The notes under the pieces: model-generated | What the model saw: the letters and a program-made list of their open reading frames with translations, nothing else | Database searches by the model: none | Told to the model about the DNA's origin: nothing | Shown: positions 54,866-63,910 of the stretch, one piece after another | How positions within the stretch are numbered: position 1 is the first letter of the stretch | Layout of the letters: every line of letters starts with the position of its first letter | NCBI RefSeq assembly: GCF_003751385.1 | Contig: NZ_RJVA01000010.1 | Location: 186,001 to 250,000 of the forward strand | Length of the DNA: 64,000 nucleotides | Direction of reading: 5' to 3' | Origin: Desulfosoma caldarium | GTDB taxonomy: Bacteria > Desulfobacterota > Syntrophobacteria > Syntrophobacterales > DSM-9756 | Made by a program: the position numbers and the translations under genes

Positions 54866-56116
54866 TCATACCCACCCGCGCAGCTTGCAGGCTTCCGCCA
54901 CGCGCGCCACGCTAACCAAGTAGGCCGCCTCTCGCAGATTCACCTTATGCCGCTCCGCCATGGCGTGCACATCATGAAAGGCACGGCACATCTTGTCGTT
55001 GAGGCGCGCATGAACGTCTCGGATTTCCCAATAGAAATTATAGGTGTTTTGCACCTGCTCAAAATAAGACACCGTAACGCCGCCGGCGTTGGCCAGAAAG
55101 TCCGGCAACACCACAATGCCTTTTTCATACAAGATGGCGTCGGCTTCCGGGGTCGTGGGCCCATTGGCCAGTTCGCAGATCATTCGAGCGCGAAGGCGCG
55201 GTGCGTTGTCTTCGGTGATCACATTTTCTAATGCCGAAGGGAACAAAACCGTGACGTTCAATTCCAGGAGTTCGGCGTTGCTGAGAGAGTCGGCTTCGGG
55301 AAAGCCCACAACGCTGCCTGTTTCTTTCTTGAAGTGAATCAGGGCTGAGGGGTCGATTCCTTGAGGATTATAGACACCTCCTTTGGAATCGGAAGCCGCC
55401 ACCAATTTGAGACCCAGAATTTCCGCACCCAGCAGTGCCGCATATTGCCCTGCATTGCCGAATCCTTGAATGGCCATGGACCCGCCTTCCAAGGCAATCC
55501 CAAAAGCCTTGGCCGCTTCCCGCGTCACATAGATGCCTCCTCGCGCCGTGGCGTCATGGCGCCCCAGGGATCCTCCCAACGGCACAGGTTTCCCTGTAAT
55601 GACCCCAGGATGATGGTGACCCACAATGGTTTCGTATTCGTCCATCATCCAAGCCATGATTTGGGGCGTGGTGTAGACATCGGGGGCCGGTACATCCTTG
55701 GTCACGGCCACGATCCCTGCGATAGCTCGCATGTACGCGCGGGCCAACCGCTCCTTTTCCGCCTCGGAGAGTTCCTTGGGATTGCACACAATGCCCCCTT
55801 TTCCTCCTCCAAGCGGAATATCCACCACAGACGTCTTCCACGTCATCCACGCAGCCAGGGCTCGCACGGTGTCCAGCGTTTCGTCCGGATGCCAGCGCAA
55901 CCCTCCCTTGGCCGGGCCGCGGGCCGTATTGTATTGTACGCGATAGCCTCGAAACACTTTGGTGGACCCGTCATCCATGCGCACCGGCATCATGAAGGCA
56001 TATTCCCTCATGGGCCAGCGCAAAAGCTCGTGGGTGGCCTCATCCAGGCCGAGTGTCTCGGCCGCCCTATCCAATTGTCTCTGAGCTATGGCAAACGGGT
56101 TGATCTGTTCCTTCAT
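54866..56116 (-). CDS. gdhA: Glutamate (Glu/Leu/Phe/Val) dehydrogenase
   Basis: 416 residues. [25 protein letters not shown] and [24 protein letters not shown] contain the substrate lysines (KGGLR, WKT); [47 protein letters not shown] (NAD-binding GxGNxG) and [20 protein letters not shown] complete the pattern. Interconverts glutamate and 2-oxoglutarate plus ammonia. Divergent from the glutamate-synthase gene across 280 nt. Confidence 0.95.
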   Translation of the reverse strand: MKEQINPFAIAQRQLDRAAETLGLDEATHELLRWPMREYAFMMPVRMDDGSTKVFRGYRVQYNTARGPAKGGLRWHPDETLDTVRALAAWMTWKTSVVDIPLGGGKGGIVCNPKELSEAEKERLARAYMRAIAGIVAVTKDVPAPDVYTTPQIMAWMMDEYETIVGHHHPGVITGKPVPLGGSLGRHDATARGGIYVTREAAKAFGIALEGGSMAIQGFGNAGQYAALLGAEILGLKLVAASDSKGGVYNPQGIDPSALIHFKKETGSVVGFPEADSLSNAELLELNVTVLFPSALENVITEDNAPRLRARMICELANGPTTPEADAILYEKGIVVLPDFLANAGGVTVSYFEQVQNTYNFYWEIRDVHARLNDKMCRAFHDVHAMAERHKVNLREAAYLVSVARVAEACKLRGWV

Positions 56117-56204
56117 GTTTCGCCTCCCTGATGTTTCTCACGACCCTGTTCCGGACACAATGCCTTGGCGTCGATGTCCCCCCGCCCTTGTGAGCACTTT
56201 CCTG

Positions 56205-56233
56205 TTGACAAAGCCTATCACACCTCCTAAACA
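56205..56233 (+). promoter_or_regulatory. Possible promoter for the glutamate-synthase-like gene
   Basis: TTGACA (56205-56210), 17 nt, TAAACA (56228-56233) in the divergent gap between gdhA and the synthase gene. A good -35, weak -10. The same gap must hold the gdhA promoter, not located. Confidence 0.35.
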
Positions 56234-56395
56234 CGTTTGCGTAATTTTTTAGTCTAATGGATCTCCCTGCGCACAACGGCGTGCGGCCTTGAGGGAGCGA
56301 AGCCAAGGACGACGGCGTCCAATCTTCTTCATGGTTGAAGAAGGTGGGCGCCTTTTTGTTTGGACAAAAAGACCATTCGTGAGGAGGACTGCAGC

Positions 56396-57961
56396 ATGTC
56401 TTACAGCAAGCCGAACCGTAGTGCCGCCACGTTGACGACCACACGCGTGGAACCCGCTCCCATCTCGGGTATTTGTGTCACGTGCCTGGACGGCTGTGAG
56501 GGGCCTTGTGAAATCGGCCGATCCGCACTCAAGGGCCGGGAGATGATTTATCCGCAACCCTTTGGAAAAATCACGGCGGGCGCCAGTAAAGAATACCCTG
56601 TGGATTTTTCCCACTTCAATATTCAAGGAACCTGTGTGGGTGCCGTGGGAGTGGCGGCCGACCCGGATGTGGCCACATTTCCGGCCGTGGATTGCACAAC
56701 GGCGGTGGGCGCCGACGGCTCCATTCATCTGGATTTTCCCGTCTTCACCGGTGCCGTTGGGTCTACGGAGATTGCGCGCATCAATTGGGAAGACGTGGCG
56801 GTGGGCGCCGCCATTTCGGGGATCATGGTGGTGGCCGGAGAAAACATCTGCGGCATGGACCCACAAGCGGAAATCAAAAACGGGCGGGTGGTCAAATCTC
56901 CGGAAATGGAACGGCGCGTGTCCGCATTCAAGCGCTGGTATAACGGCAAGGGCGGCATCATTGTTCAAGCCAATGTGGAAGACACCAAGTTGGGCGTGCC
57001 CGAATACGTCATCGAAAAGCTTGGCGTGGAAATCTTTGAACTCAAATGGGGTCAGGGCGCCAAAGATATCGGTGGTGAAGTGAAGCTGCCCACCATAGAA
57101 AGGGCTTTGCAACTCAAAGAACGCGGCTACATCGTGTTGCCCGATCCCACCAAGCCGGCGGTCCAAAAGGCCTTTCAAGCCGGCGGCATCACGGAATTTG
57201 AACGCCACTCCCGCCTCGGCATGGTGGACGAAGACGGCTTTTACAAGGAAGTGGAAAGGCTGCGCAAGATCGGTGCCAAATACGTGACCTTGAAGACCGG
57301 AGCGTACCGACCGGCGGATTTGGCTCGAGCCATCAAGTATTCTTCCCAAGCCAAAATCGATCTTTTGACCATCGACGGCGCCGGCGGTGGCACGGGCATG
57401 AGCCCCTGGCGGATGATGAACGAATGGGGCATTCCCACCGTCTACTTGGAATGCATGACTTACGCCATCTGTGAGAAACTCCGAGCCAAAGGGGCCTATG
57501 TGCCGCCCATCGCCATGGCCGGAGGGTTGAGCCTGGAAGATCATCTATTCAAGGCCCTTGCACTGGGGGCGCCTTACGTCAAGGCCATCTGCCTGGGACG
57601 GGCCATTCTCACCGCCGCCATGGTGGGTAAGACCCATGGCAAGCTCATGGCCAAAAAGATGGCTCAGCAAGGACGAAGCCTTGAAGAAGGCTATTTGTCC
57701 CTGTTTGCCGTGGGCAGCCAACTCAAGGAGCGCTTTGGAAACGACTTTGAAAAACTTCCTCCGGGCGCCATCGGCATGTACTCCTACATTGACCGGTTGC
57801 GCCAAGGTCTGCAACAGCTTATGGCCGGAGCGCGCAAATTTGCGCTCAAATACATTGACCGAAACGACCTCGTTGCCCTGACTCGAGAAGCGGCGGACAT
57901 TTCCGGCATTCCCTACATCATGGACAGCGACCGCGAAGAGATTGAAAAAATTCTCGGCTAA
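56396..57961 (+). CDS. FMN-binding glutamate synthase family protein (archaeal-type GltB-like)
   Basis: 521 residues. GAGGAGG lies 7 nt before the ATG. A cysteine cluster opens the protein (CVTCLDGCEGPCEIG), then the GltB-type FMN barrel: VKLPTIERALQLKERGYIVLPDP, LKTGAYRPADLARAIKYSSQAKIDLLTIDGAGGGTGMSPW, PIAMAGGLSLEDHLFKALALGAPYVKAICLGRAIL. No glutaminase domain. The cysteines C-x2-C...C suggest an iron-sulfur or zinc site of its own. With the ferredoxin gene that follows it would be a ferredoxin-linked glutamate synthase core; the ammonia donor subunit is not seen. Confidence 0.87.
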   Translation: MSYSKPNRSAATLTTTRVEPAPISGICVTCLDGCEGPCEIGRSALKGREMIYPQPFGKITAGASKEYPVDFSHFNIQGTCVGAVGVAADPDVATFPAVDCTTAVGADGSIHLDFPVFTGAVGSTEIARINWEDVAVGAAISGIMVVAGENICGMDPQAEIKNGRVVKSPEMERRVSAFKRWYNGKGGIIVQANVEDTKLGVPEYVIEKLGVEIFELKWGQGAKDIGGEVKLPTIERALQLKERGYIVLPDPTKPAVQKAFQAGGITEFERHSRLGMVDEDGFYKEVERLRKIGAKYVTLKTGAYRPADLARAIKYSSQAKIDLLTIDGAGGGTGMSPWRMMNEWGIPTVYLECMTYAICEKLRAKGAYVPPIAMAGGLSLEDHLFKALALGAPYVKAICLGRAILTAAMVGKTHGKLMAKKMAQQGRSLEEGYLSLFAVGSQLKERFGNDFEKLPPGAIGMYSYIDRLRQGLQQLMAGARKFALKYIDRNDLVALTREAADISGIPYIMDSDREEIEKILG

Positions 57962-58047
57962 GGGTTGAAAAGGCGGCCCCGCCGGAACCCAAAGATGTCG
58001 GGGGCCTCTGTGCCCCCTCGAAAGCCCTGAAAAGGAAGGAGTCATTC

Positions 58048-58254
58048 ATGTCCAAGAATGTCTGCGCCCATCTGTGTAAGTCGTGCTATGCGGCCCATGT
58101 GTGTGCGGTGCACGCCATCACTGAACTCGACGCATCGGTTCTCATCAATCCGGAAAAATGTATTGGCTGCGGTTCCTGCAAGACAGCCTGCGTCGCTTTC
58201 GGCTTCAAGGCCCTGCAAAACAAATCTGCAGCCTCCTTCATGAAAGAGGCCTAA
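58048..58254 (+). CDS. Small ferredoxin-like protein with two cysteine clusters
   Basis: 68 residues. The second half has a standard 4Fe-4S motif CIGCGSCKTAC (Cys38, 41, 44, 48). The first has Cys6, 10, 13 and 19 (C-x3-C-x2-C-x5-C), an unusual spacing. GGAAGGAG precedes the ATG. 86 nt downstream of the glutamate-synthase-like gene, probably its electron donor. Confidence 0.82.
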   Translation: MSKNVCAHLCKSCYAAHVCAVHAITELDASVLINPEKCIGCGSCKTACVAFGFKALQNKSAASFMKEA

Positions 58255-58269
58255 CCACCTCAACGTAGG

Positions 58270-58314
58270 CGAAAAAGCCGCCGGGGCCAGAGCCCCTTTC
58301 GGCCCCGGTGGAAC
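58270..58314 (+). terminator. GC-rich hairpin after the ferredoxin gene
   Basis: CGCCGGGGCC and GGCCCCGGTG pair around a 12-nt loop 18 nt after the stop. No T run, so termination would not be of the simple intrinsic kind. Confidence 0.4.
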
Positions 58315-58465
58315 AAGGCCACGTTGCCATCGGTTAAAAAACGCAGGCAATTTTCCCCTTGTCCGTCAGTCGGTTTATTCCGTGGCCATGGCCCACGACG
58401 GTGGAGCGGCTGTGGGATTCCCGTTTCGCCGTGCTGAGGGGATGGCCGCGGTCAGCTTGATGATG

Positions 58466-58905
58466 TTATCCTGATGTCCCGCAAAAGCCTTGTTCCCTAG
58501 AGGAAACGTCCCCGTTCCTTAAGATTGCGCCCCCCACCTCATGGCCCTTGCCCATAATAAAATGTGTGGCGTCAAAGCTTCCAAGATACATTTCCATGAG
58601 ATACGGCAGGATTTTGCCTCTCAAATCCCAAGAATTCAAAGCCCGAATGCGCGTGCTTGAAGACGGAGGACCAATGGTCTTGACCACGGGCGCCTCCGGT
58701 TCATCTCATCGTCTACGGGAAAAGCGTTCACCGAGGATCCTTCGGTGAAAAACGAAGCGGCGAGAACGTGGAGACCCTCGGCCATTTTGAAAAGGGCCGG
58801 CATGGAGGAATAGATCATCTGGCTTTTCACCGGGCACATGATGCTGGGAGTCACCCCTACCCATCGTGACAATTCCGTTTGAGAAAGCCTTCTTTTGTGC
58901 GCAGA
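58466..58905 (-). pseudogene. Remnant of an XRE-cupin transcription regulator
   Basis: In one minus-strand frame RLSQTELSRWVGVTP...MIYSSMPALFKMAEGLHVLAASFF is a helix-turn-helix of the XRE type; SIMCPVKS replaces the usual STISQIES. In the next frame, after about 58690, comes ILPYLMEMYLGSFDATHFIMGKGHEVGG, a cupin start (HHF...GEEVGYL). The two halves are out of frame and the upstream part of the HTH and the rest of the cupin are missing. Family call is from memory of such regulators. Confidence 0.6.
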
Positions 58906-58989
58906 TGCGAAAGACGCCGGCCGATGCTCACGCGGTCCTTCCCCAAACGTCCCGGGAGACAACCACCTGGGGACCGTCCGTCCAGTAAG

Positions 58990-59337
58990 ACACCGGCTCG
59001 CCAAAAGAAGGGAGATTCTTTCCCTGTCGGCCTTGAGCACAGTCAGGGTGGCGGCGCGTTTCATCACCATTTCAATGCCAACCTACGCACGCAATCGGGT
59101 TGATTCGGGCTTGAAGGTGCGCTGAAAGGGCATTTTTTTCATGATCCAGTAGGCGCCGCCGGTGTTGAGTTCTTAGAGGCGAGGGCAGGGATGGCCGTAA
59201 AACATGAAGCGCAGACAAAAGACTGAAGCCAGACTCCCCGCCGCGTCGCACCAGATCACATTGCCCCCAATGACCATGCCCTCCAAGAAATCATCCCATT
59301 CCGGAACGCCGGAAACAACCTTCTGTCTCTTCAACAT
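58990..59337 (-). pseudogene. Remnant of a KaiC-like/RecA-superfamily ATPase
   Basis: Starts MLKRQKVVSGVPEWDDFLEGMVIGGNVIW-DAAGSLASVFCL, the opening of a KaiC/GvpD-type ATPase (G-I-P-x-L-D-x-x-L-E-G...), then a TAA. Directly after it, LNTGGAYWIMKK and, beyond an in-frame TAG, VMKRAATLTVLKADRER match the C-terminal part of the same protein type. The ATPase core is deleted. Stops are TAA and TAG, so recoding is not an explanation. Confidence 0.55.
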
Positions 59338-59594
59338 TGGGAACGCTCCCCAGCGAGGAAGGGATTGTCGTGAAACGACGTTAGCCCACCGGGCATGCCA
59401 CGTCAATGCGCAAGATGAAAAGGAATCCGGGGCGTCCCTTGGTCCTCTGCGCCGCTTCTCCTTCGGCCAACTTTCATCAACGATCCCTTTGGAAGCTTTT
59501 GCCCTGCAGCTTCGTCTGTGTTACTTTCGTTGGGGCTTCGGCACGCTCGTTACCCAAACCCAGCCTGAGACGATCACGGGCAAAGGGACCAAAC

Positions 59595-60026
59595 ATGACC
59601 GCAGATCCGTCAAACGACAAGGATGACGTTGGCACCTGGGCATCCCTGTGCCACTTCAGTGCTTTCCTTGGGGCCATTTGGTGGATCCCCACCAGCACGC
59701 TGTGGCTCCCAGTGGGGCATCTTCTGTGCCCCCTGGGCGTCTGGCTCGTCAAGCGAAAAAGATCGCCGAAAATCGACTGGGCCGGAAGGGAAGCCTTAAA
59801 CTTTCAAATCACCATGACCGCTTACGGGGCTTTGGGCGCTGTGCTGCTTCCCGGCATCGCGGCAACCCTCTGGCTCTGGGCCGTGGCCCTCACGGACCTG
59901 TACTGGATTGCTCGTGCCGGCGTGGCGGCCAGTGAAGGGCGGCTCTTTTCGTATCCTCTTGTATTCTGGAGGCTTTTGCGCGAAACCGAAGCCATTCGAG
60001 CCATGCGAGAAAAAGAATCTTGGTGA
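59595..60026 (+). CDS. DUF4870 membrane protein
   Basis: 143 residues. WASLCHFSAFLGAIWWIPTS at the start and DWAGREALNFQITMTAYGALGAVLLPG are the DUF4870 hallmarks; three to four membrane segments follow. Function unknown. The ATG at 59595 is preceded by AAAGGGA. The next gene starts 20 nt after its stop. Confidence 0.8.
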   Translation: MTADPSNDKDDVGTWASLCHFSAFLGAIWWIPTSTLWLPVGHLLCPLGVWLVKRKRSPKIDWAGREALNFQITMTAYGALGAVLLPGIAATLWLWAVALTDLYWIARAGVAASEGRLFSYPLVFWRLLRETEAIRAMREKESW

Positions 60027-60046
60027 GACGAGCCCAAGGAGAATCC

Positions 60047-60541
60047 ATGGACGGAGCCTTTGACAAACTCCTGCCCATTCTGAGGGAAGGGGTGGATGTG
60101 ATGAAGATGGTGATTTTCAAGCATCTTAAAGAATATGTTCGTCAGAGCCGTCCCATGATGCCGCCCGATGAGGCGTTGCGCCTCACGGGCGCTGCGGTCA
60201 ATGAGCTGTTCGGGCACATGCCCGCCGAGGAACCTCATCTGTCTTTTGCCCTGCGCCACGCTGACTGCATTCAAAGGCTTCTCGAAGAGATTCCGGTGAA
60301 TCTTTCGCCACTTAAGGTACCCATTACGGATGCGCTTCGCATGCAATGCCTATGTGATCGCCTGGAAGGCAAGGATTCCATGAACGTGCTCAAGCAGGCT
60401 CAAAGGCTGGGCATTCTCGTCCTGGAGCGGGAGGTGCCGTTGCCGGCATCTTTTATGAGCCTGGTGCGCAGCTGGGGTGTGGCCAGCGGCATCCTCACCG
60501 CATCCACTCCAGCTAGCACTCAAAACCTTCAAAAGTCATAG
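60047..60541 (+). CDS. Unknown helical protein
   Basis: 164 residues, AAGGAGA 7 nt before the ATG. Mostly alpha helical, no signal, no membrane segment: [74 protein letters not shown]. No family recognised. Probably transcribed with the DUF4870 gene; converges on and overlaps the coiled-coil gene by 13 nt. Confidence 0.6.
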   Translation: MDGAFDKLLPILREGVDVMKMVIFKHLKEYVRQSRPMMPPDEALRLTGAAVNELFGHMPAEEPHLSFALRHADCIQRLLEEIPVNLSPLKVPITDALRMQCLCDRLEGKDSMNVLKQAQRLGILVLEREVPLPASFMSLVRSWGVASGILTASTPASTQNLQKS

Positions 60542-61677
60542 GACCAAAACGCCAGAATGCCTTTTTCTTCAAGATAATGTTCCACCGGCGGCGGAATATC
60601 GTGGGCCACGAACACGTGAACAACCTCGCCCCAACCTTCTTGAATGGCCAAACGGCGAGCGATTTTCAGGAACCTATCCACCTCTTTGCGTGACGGGCGC
60701 ACCTTGCTCTCACCGACAATGACCACTTCACGACCATTGCGACGACCTCGACCCCAAATGTTGACCTGCCGATCGCCCACATACCGACGCAAGAGCTTCC
60801 CCTGAACCACAATCCCGTAGCGATCGTGAAGCAGTTTCGGCAAAGCCTTGAAAGCGGCATTTTCCAAGCTGTAACCCACGGAATTGGAGATGCCGTCCAG
60901 ACGTTCCTCAATGTTTTCCACACGCTGGGTCAATTTCAGAAGCGCTTCTTCCGTGCGTTTCTGCGCCTGGGCCAGTTCTTCCACGCGCTCTTCTGTGCGC
61001 TTTTGCGCCGCCGCCAGCTCTTCCAGACGCTCGTCCGTGCGTTTTTGGGCCTGAGCCAGCTCCTTGATGCGTTCTTCGGTGCGTTTCTGCGCGACGGCAA
61101 GTTCTTCAAGGCGCTCTTCCGTCCGTTTCTGCGCCCGGGCCAGTTCTTCCACGCGCTCTTCTGTGCGCTTTTGCGCCGCCGCCAGCTCTTTCAGACGCTC
61201 GTCCGTACGTTTTTGGGCCTGAGCCAGCTCCTCGATGCGTTCTTCGGTGCGTTTCTGTGCGACGGCAAGTTCTTCAAGGCGCTCTTCCGTGCGCTTCTGC
61301 GCCTGGGCCAGTTCTTCCACGCGCTCTTCCGTGCGCTTTTGCGCCGCCGCCAGCTCTTTCAGACGCTCGTCCGTACGTTTTTGGGCCTGAGCCAGCTCCT
61401 CGATGCGTTCTTCGGTGCGTTTCTGTGCGACGGCAAGTTCTTTAAGGCACTCTTCGGTCCCCTTGACGGTTTCCGCCAGCTGCGCAAGCTTCCTTTCGGT
61501 GAGCTCCTGGGCTTTCGCAAGGCTTTCAATGACTGCCATAAGTTGTTGGAATTCCGCCCTTCTGGCCACATCGTACAATGGCTCGATGGTGCGTAGCACC
61601 TCTAATAGAACCGCTTGCAATTCGGAAGGGCTCAGCGATTCATTCTGTAATTTCTGCAGGATATCGATCCAACCCAC
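60529..61677 (-). CDS. Coiled-coil repeat protein with nuclease-like C-terminal domain (DUF3782-like)
   Basis: 382 residues. After ~79 residues there are 12 copies of a 14-residue unit of the form ELAxAQKRTxERxx (residues 80-247), two heptads each, which should make one long coiled coil. The C-terminal ~115 residues ([25 protein letters not shown]...[20 protein letters not shown]) look like the PD-(D/E)XK fold with the ExK in GESK; the upstream acidic position is Asn in QVNIWG. Similar proteins occur in multiple copies in Desulfobacterota and cyanobacteria. Role unknown. Confidence 0.75.
   Translation of the reverse strand: MGWIDILQKLQNESLSPSELQAVLLEVLRTIEPLYDVARRAEFQQLMAVIESLAKAQELTERKLAQLAETVKGTEECLKELAVAQKRTEERIEELAQAQKRTDERLKELAAAQKRTEERVEELAQAQKRTEERLEELAVAQKRTEERIEELAQAQKRTDERLKELAAAQKRTEERVEELARAQKRTEERLEELAVAQKRTEERIKELAQAQKRTDERLEELAAAQKRTEERVEELAQAQKRTEEALLKLTQRVENIEERLDGISNSVGYSLENAAFKALPKLLHDRYGIVVQGKLLRRYVGDRQVNIWGRGRRNGREVVIVGESKVRPSRKEVDRFLKIARRLAIQEGWGEVVHVFVAHDIPPPVEHYLEEKGILAFWSYDF
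60937..61440 (-). repeat. Coding tandem repeat: 42-bp unit in 168-bp higher-order blocks
   Basis: 12 copies of a 42-bp unit inside the coiled-coil gene, arranged as three blocks of four; units at the same place in each block ([37 protein letters not shown][QR][10 protein letters not shown]) are more alike than neighbours. This points to expansion by duplication of a 168-bp block. Confidence 0.85.
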
Positions 61678-61833
61678 GGTTTCACCTCACTCGCGACGGT
61701 GATCTTTCTGCCCTTTTTAACCCATATGCATGGAGAATTAAAGCTTCAGGGAGTTGACAGACCGCTCCAAAGCTTTTACGCTCCAACGGCTGTGTTCGGA
61801 ACGGTTTCAAAGCATGCACCCGATGAGGAAACT

Positions 61834-62325
61834 ATGAATAGTCGCTCACTTTTGCAGGCGAGGCCGGCAAGGCACCAAGGGTGGAAAAAGCCACAAGACG
61901 GAAAAGATCGGTTGCAGAAACGAAGCCTTCGAGGTTTTACGCTCATTGAACTGCTCATCGTCATGGTCATTTTGGGGCTTTTGGCCGCTCTGGTGGCGCC
62001 CAAGATGTTCCAGAAAGTCGGCGCATCCAAGGTCAAAGCCGCCAAGGCGCAGATCGCTCTTCTGGGCACGGCCTTGGATGCTTATCGTCTCGACGTGGGC
62101 CGGTACCCCACCACCGAAGAGGGCCTTCAGGCCTTGAGGGTCAATCCAGGCGCCGACACATGGGACGGGCCCTATCTACCCAAGGACGTTCCCAAGGATC
62201 CCTGGGGCCGCGACTATGTGTACCGATCCCCCGGGCAACATGGAGACTATGACCTCTATTCATTGGGTGCGGATGGACAGGAAGGTGGAGAAGGTGAAAA
62301 CGCCGATGTGGTCAGCTGGCAGTAG
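61834..62325 (+). CDS. gspG: Type II secretion major pseudopilin GspG
   Basis: 163 residues from ATG at 61834. The prepilin site RG-FTLIELLIVMVILGLLAALVAPKM is followed by GspG features: AKAQIALLGTALDAYRLDVGRYPTTEEGLQAL, WDGPYLPKDVPKDPWGRDYVYRSPG and YDLYSLGADGQEGGEG with calcium ligands. The 34-residue leader is long; a TTG at 61912 would give a usual short leader (LQKRSLRG). No other gsp genes are in the window, so it is an orphan here. Confidence 0.92.
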   Translation: MNSRSLLQARPARHQGWKKPQDGKDRLQKRSLRGFTLIELLIVMVILGLLAALVAPKMFQKVGASKVKAAKAQIALLGTALDAYRLDVGRYPTTEEGLQALRVNPGADTWDGPYLPKDVPKDPWGRDYVYRSPGQHGDYDLYSLGADGQEGGEGENADVVSWQ

Positions 62326-62332
62326 CACCCAT

Positions 62333-62369
62333 GCGCCTGCGGCGTAAGGGTCTTTGCGTTCGCAGGCGC
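62333..62369. terminator. Inverted repeat between convergent gspG and cbpB
   Basis: GCGCCTGCG and CGCAGGCGC, a perfect 9-bp stem with a 19-nt loop. A run of six T follows about 20 nt later on the plus strand. May end either transcript. Confidence 0.4.
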
Positions 62370-62398
62370 AGGGTTTCCGTCCGCGGCGTTGTTCTTTT

Positions 62399-63790
62399 TT
62401 AGGCACACCGATAGGTTTCTTCCGTTTCCGACTCCCACCCATTCCACAGGTACGCGGCTTCGCGCCCTTGAGCCACCACGCGGAAGGCGTAGCGGACCTG
62501 TTCCTCGTAAAAGTGGCAGTAAGGACTCGGCGCCTCCAACCTGCCACTGACCGCCTGCACCTCCGCAGGGCAAGGCGCTCCGCAAAAATGCCGCACGGCA
62601 CATCGTCCACAAGGCTCGATGTTTTCCACCTTGCGGCGCGTCACAGCCTGAAAGGGATGGCTTTCCAAAACGCCCGCAATGTCGTCCCGAAACAGGTTTC
62701 CGCCTCGGTATTCGGGAAACCCGATGAACTCACTGCATGGAAACAGATCCCCTTGGGCGGACACGGCGAAGAAACAGCGGCCGCCGCCGCACGGGGAAAT
62801 GTCACACATGAGCCGCCGGCCTGTCGGACCAACCACTCCTGCCAGAACGTTGGCAAAATTGGCAACAACCAGCTTTCTTGAAGTTTTTTCAAACAAGGCG
62901 TACGTTCTGTCCAAAGCTGCGCAGAACGCTTCGGCCAGGACGGCATCATCGGGCTTGAGATCCATGCCTCCTTGGCGGGTACACCGCACGGGGTTGAACA
63001 TCACCACGCCAACGCCGGCGTCGTGATAAAAATCTACCAGCTCCGGCAGGAGCGCCACATTTTCTCGAGTGACCGTCGTGATCACGTTAAAGGCCGGGTA
63101 CAATGCCAGCCGCTCCATGACCCGGCGCACTTGAGCAAACGCCCCCTTTCCAAGCCAATTTTTTCGAACCTTATCCGCCACGATGGCTTCATGGGCGTCC
63201 AGAGAGATGCCGATGCCAACCCCTCGGGACGTGAGAAAATCGATGGCCTCGTCATCCAGAAGGGTCGCATTGGTCTGAATCCCAAACAGGAACCTCCCTC
63301 GAAAGCGGTCGATGGCCGAAAAGACCGCATCTCGAGCCAACATGGGCTCCGAGCCGTGAAAGATGAGCTGCGGTGTTGCATCGGGCTCCAGTGTCCGGTC
63401 AAAATACTCTGCCAGACGCTCCAGGGCTCGTGCCACCTCTTCCGGCGTCATGGTTGCGCCGTTTCGGCGCATGTCTTCCGGAAGATAACAGTACGTGCAG
63501 TTGAAGTTGCACCGTTCCGTCGGGTTGAAATAGACGGCCGAAGGCGTCAACCCAAAACGGAGACGCTGCATCTCGGCTTCAAAGCCTTCCCTTTGCGCCA
63601 AAAAGTCCTGGAGCAGAGGCCCGGACAAGGCGTCCGGCAGCGATTCCGCCTCCACAACGGCCCAATAGGCACTGTTCGGCTCGACGACCGCGACGCGATT
63701 CGGCAAACCGATGTCCAGCACGGCAAAACAAGGCCCAAAGCCGCTATTGGCGTAGCGGGGACGGCCCTTAAGGAAAACTTCATGACCCAT
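62399..63790 (-). CDS. Radical SAM/SPASM peptide maturase, CbpB-type
   Basis: 463 residues. NPTERCNFNCTYCYLPEDMRR has the CxxxCxxC of radical SAM enzymes. HGSEPMLARDAVFSAI, FGIQTNATLLDDEAIDFL and GIGISLDAHEAIVADKVR are the anSME/peptide-modifying blocks. A C-terminal SPASM-like region (CDISPCGGGRCFFAVSAQGDLFPCSEF, then CGRCAVRHFCGAPCPAEV...YCHFYEE) carries auxiliary clusters. The N-terminal ~80 residues may include a peptide-recognition part. Its ATG abuts the stop of the 39-residue peptide gene (TAAATG). I recall this pair as CbpA/CbpB; the modification is unknown. Confidence 0.87.
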   Translation of the reverse strand: MGHEVFLKGRPRYANSGFGPCFAVLDIGLPNRVAVVEPNSAYWAVVEAESLPDALSGPLLQDFLAQREGFEAEMQRLRFGLTPSAVYFNPTERCNFNCTYCYLPEDMRRNGATMTPEEVARALERLAEYFDRTLEPDATPQLIFHGSEPMLARDAVFSAIDRFRGRFLFGIQTNATLLDDEAIDFLTSRGVGIGISLDAHEAIVADKVRKNWLGKGAFAQVRRVMERLALYPAFNVITTVTRENVALLPELVDFYHDAGVGVVMFNPVRCTRQGGMDLKPDDAVLAEAFCAALDRTYALFEKTSRKLVVANFANVLAGVVGPTGRRLMCDISPCGGGRCFFAVSAQGDLFPCSEFIGFPEYRGGNLFRDDIAGVLESHPFQAVTRRKVENIEPCGRCAVRHFCGAPCPAEVQAVSGRLEAPSPYCHFYEEQVRYAFRVVAQGREAAYLWNGWESETEETYRCA

Positions 63791-63910
63791 TTACTTGTCC
63801 TGTTTCTCTTTGTGACTAGGGGTCAGCAAAATGTAATGGGACAAGCCCGTCGAATCGCCCAACTTTCGGCATCGCCGACGGTACGCAATGATGCGGTTTG
63901 CTTTCTTCAT
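63791..63910 (-). CDS. Short precursor peptide for the radical SAM maturase, CbpA-type
   Basis: 39 residues, too short for most gene callers. GAGGAGG lies 5 nt before the ATG. The peptide opens MKKANRIIAYRRRCRKLGDS, continues TGLSHYILLTP and ends in a lysine-rich tail. It is very basic, with a single cysteine (residue 14) within an arginine cluster. Direct TAAATG junction with the maturase gene, and codons 1-31 look like a conserved core with a variable tail. Matches the modified-peptide precursor family associated with CbpB, from memory. Confidence 0.8.
   Translation of the reverse strand: MKKANRIIAYRRRCRKLGDSTGLSHYILLTPSHKEKQDK

Noticed and set aside
56249-57544. 431-codon minus-strand ORF opposite the glutamate synthase gene
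   Set aside because: Antisense shadow; no recognisable domain and histidine-rich composition typical of reversed GC-rich genes.
59000-59180. In-frame stops in the KaiC-like remnant as possible recoding
   Set aside because: The stops are TAA and TAG, not TGA, and the ATPase core between the fragments is missing.
60937-61440. Regularly spaced repeats resembling a CRISPR array
   Set aside because: The 42-bp units are contiguous, without unique spacers, and encode an in-frame coiled coil.
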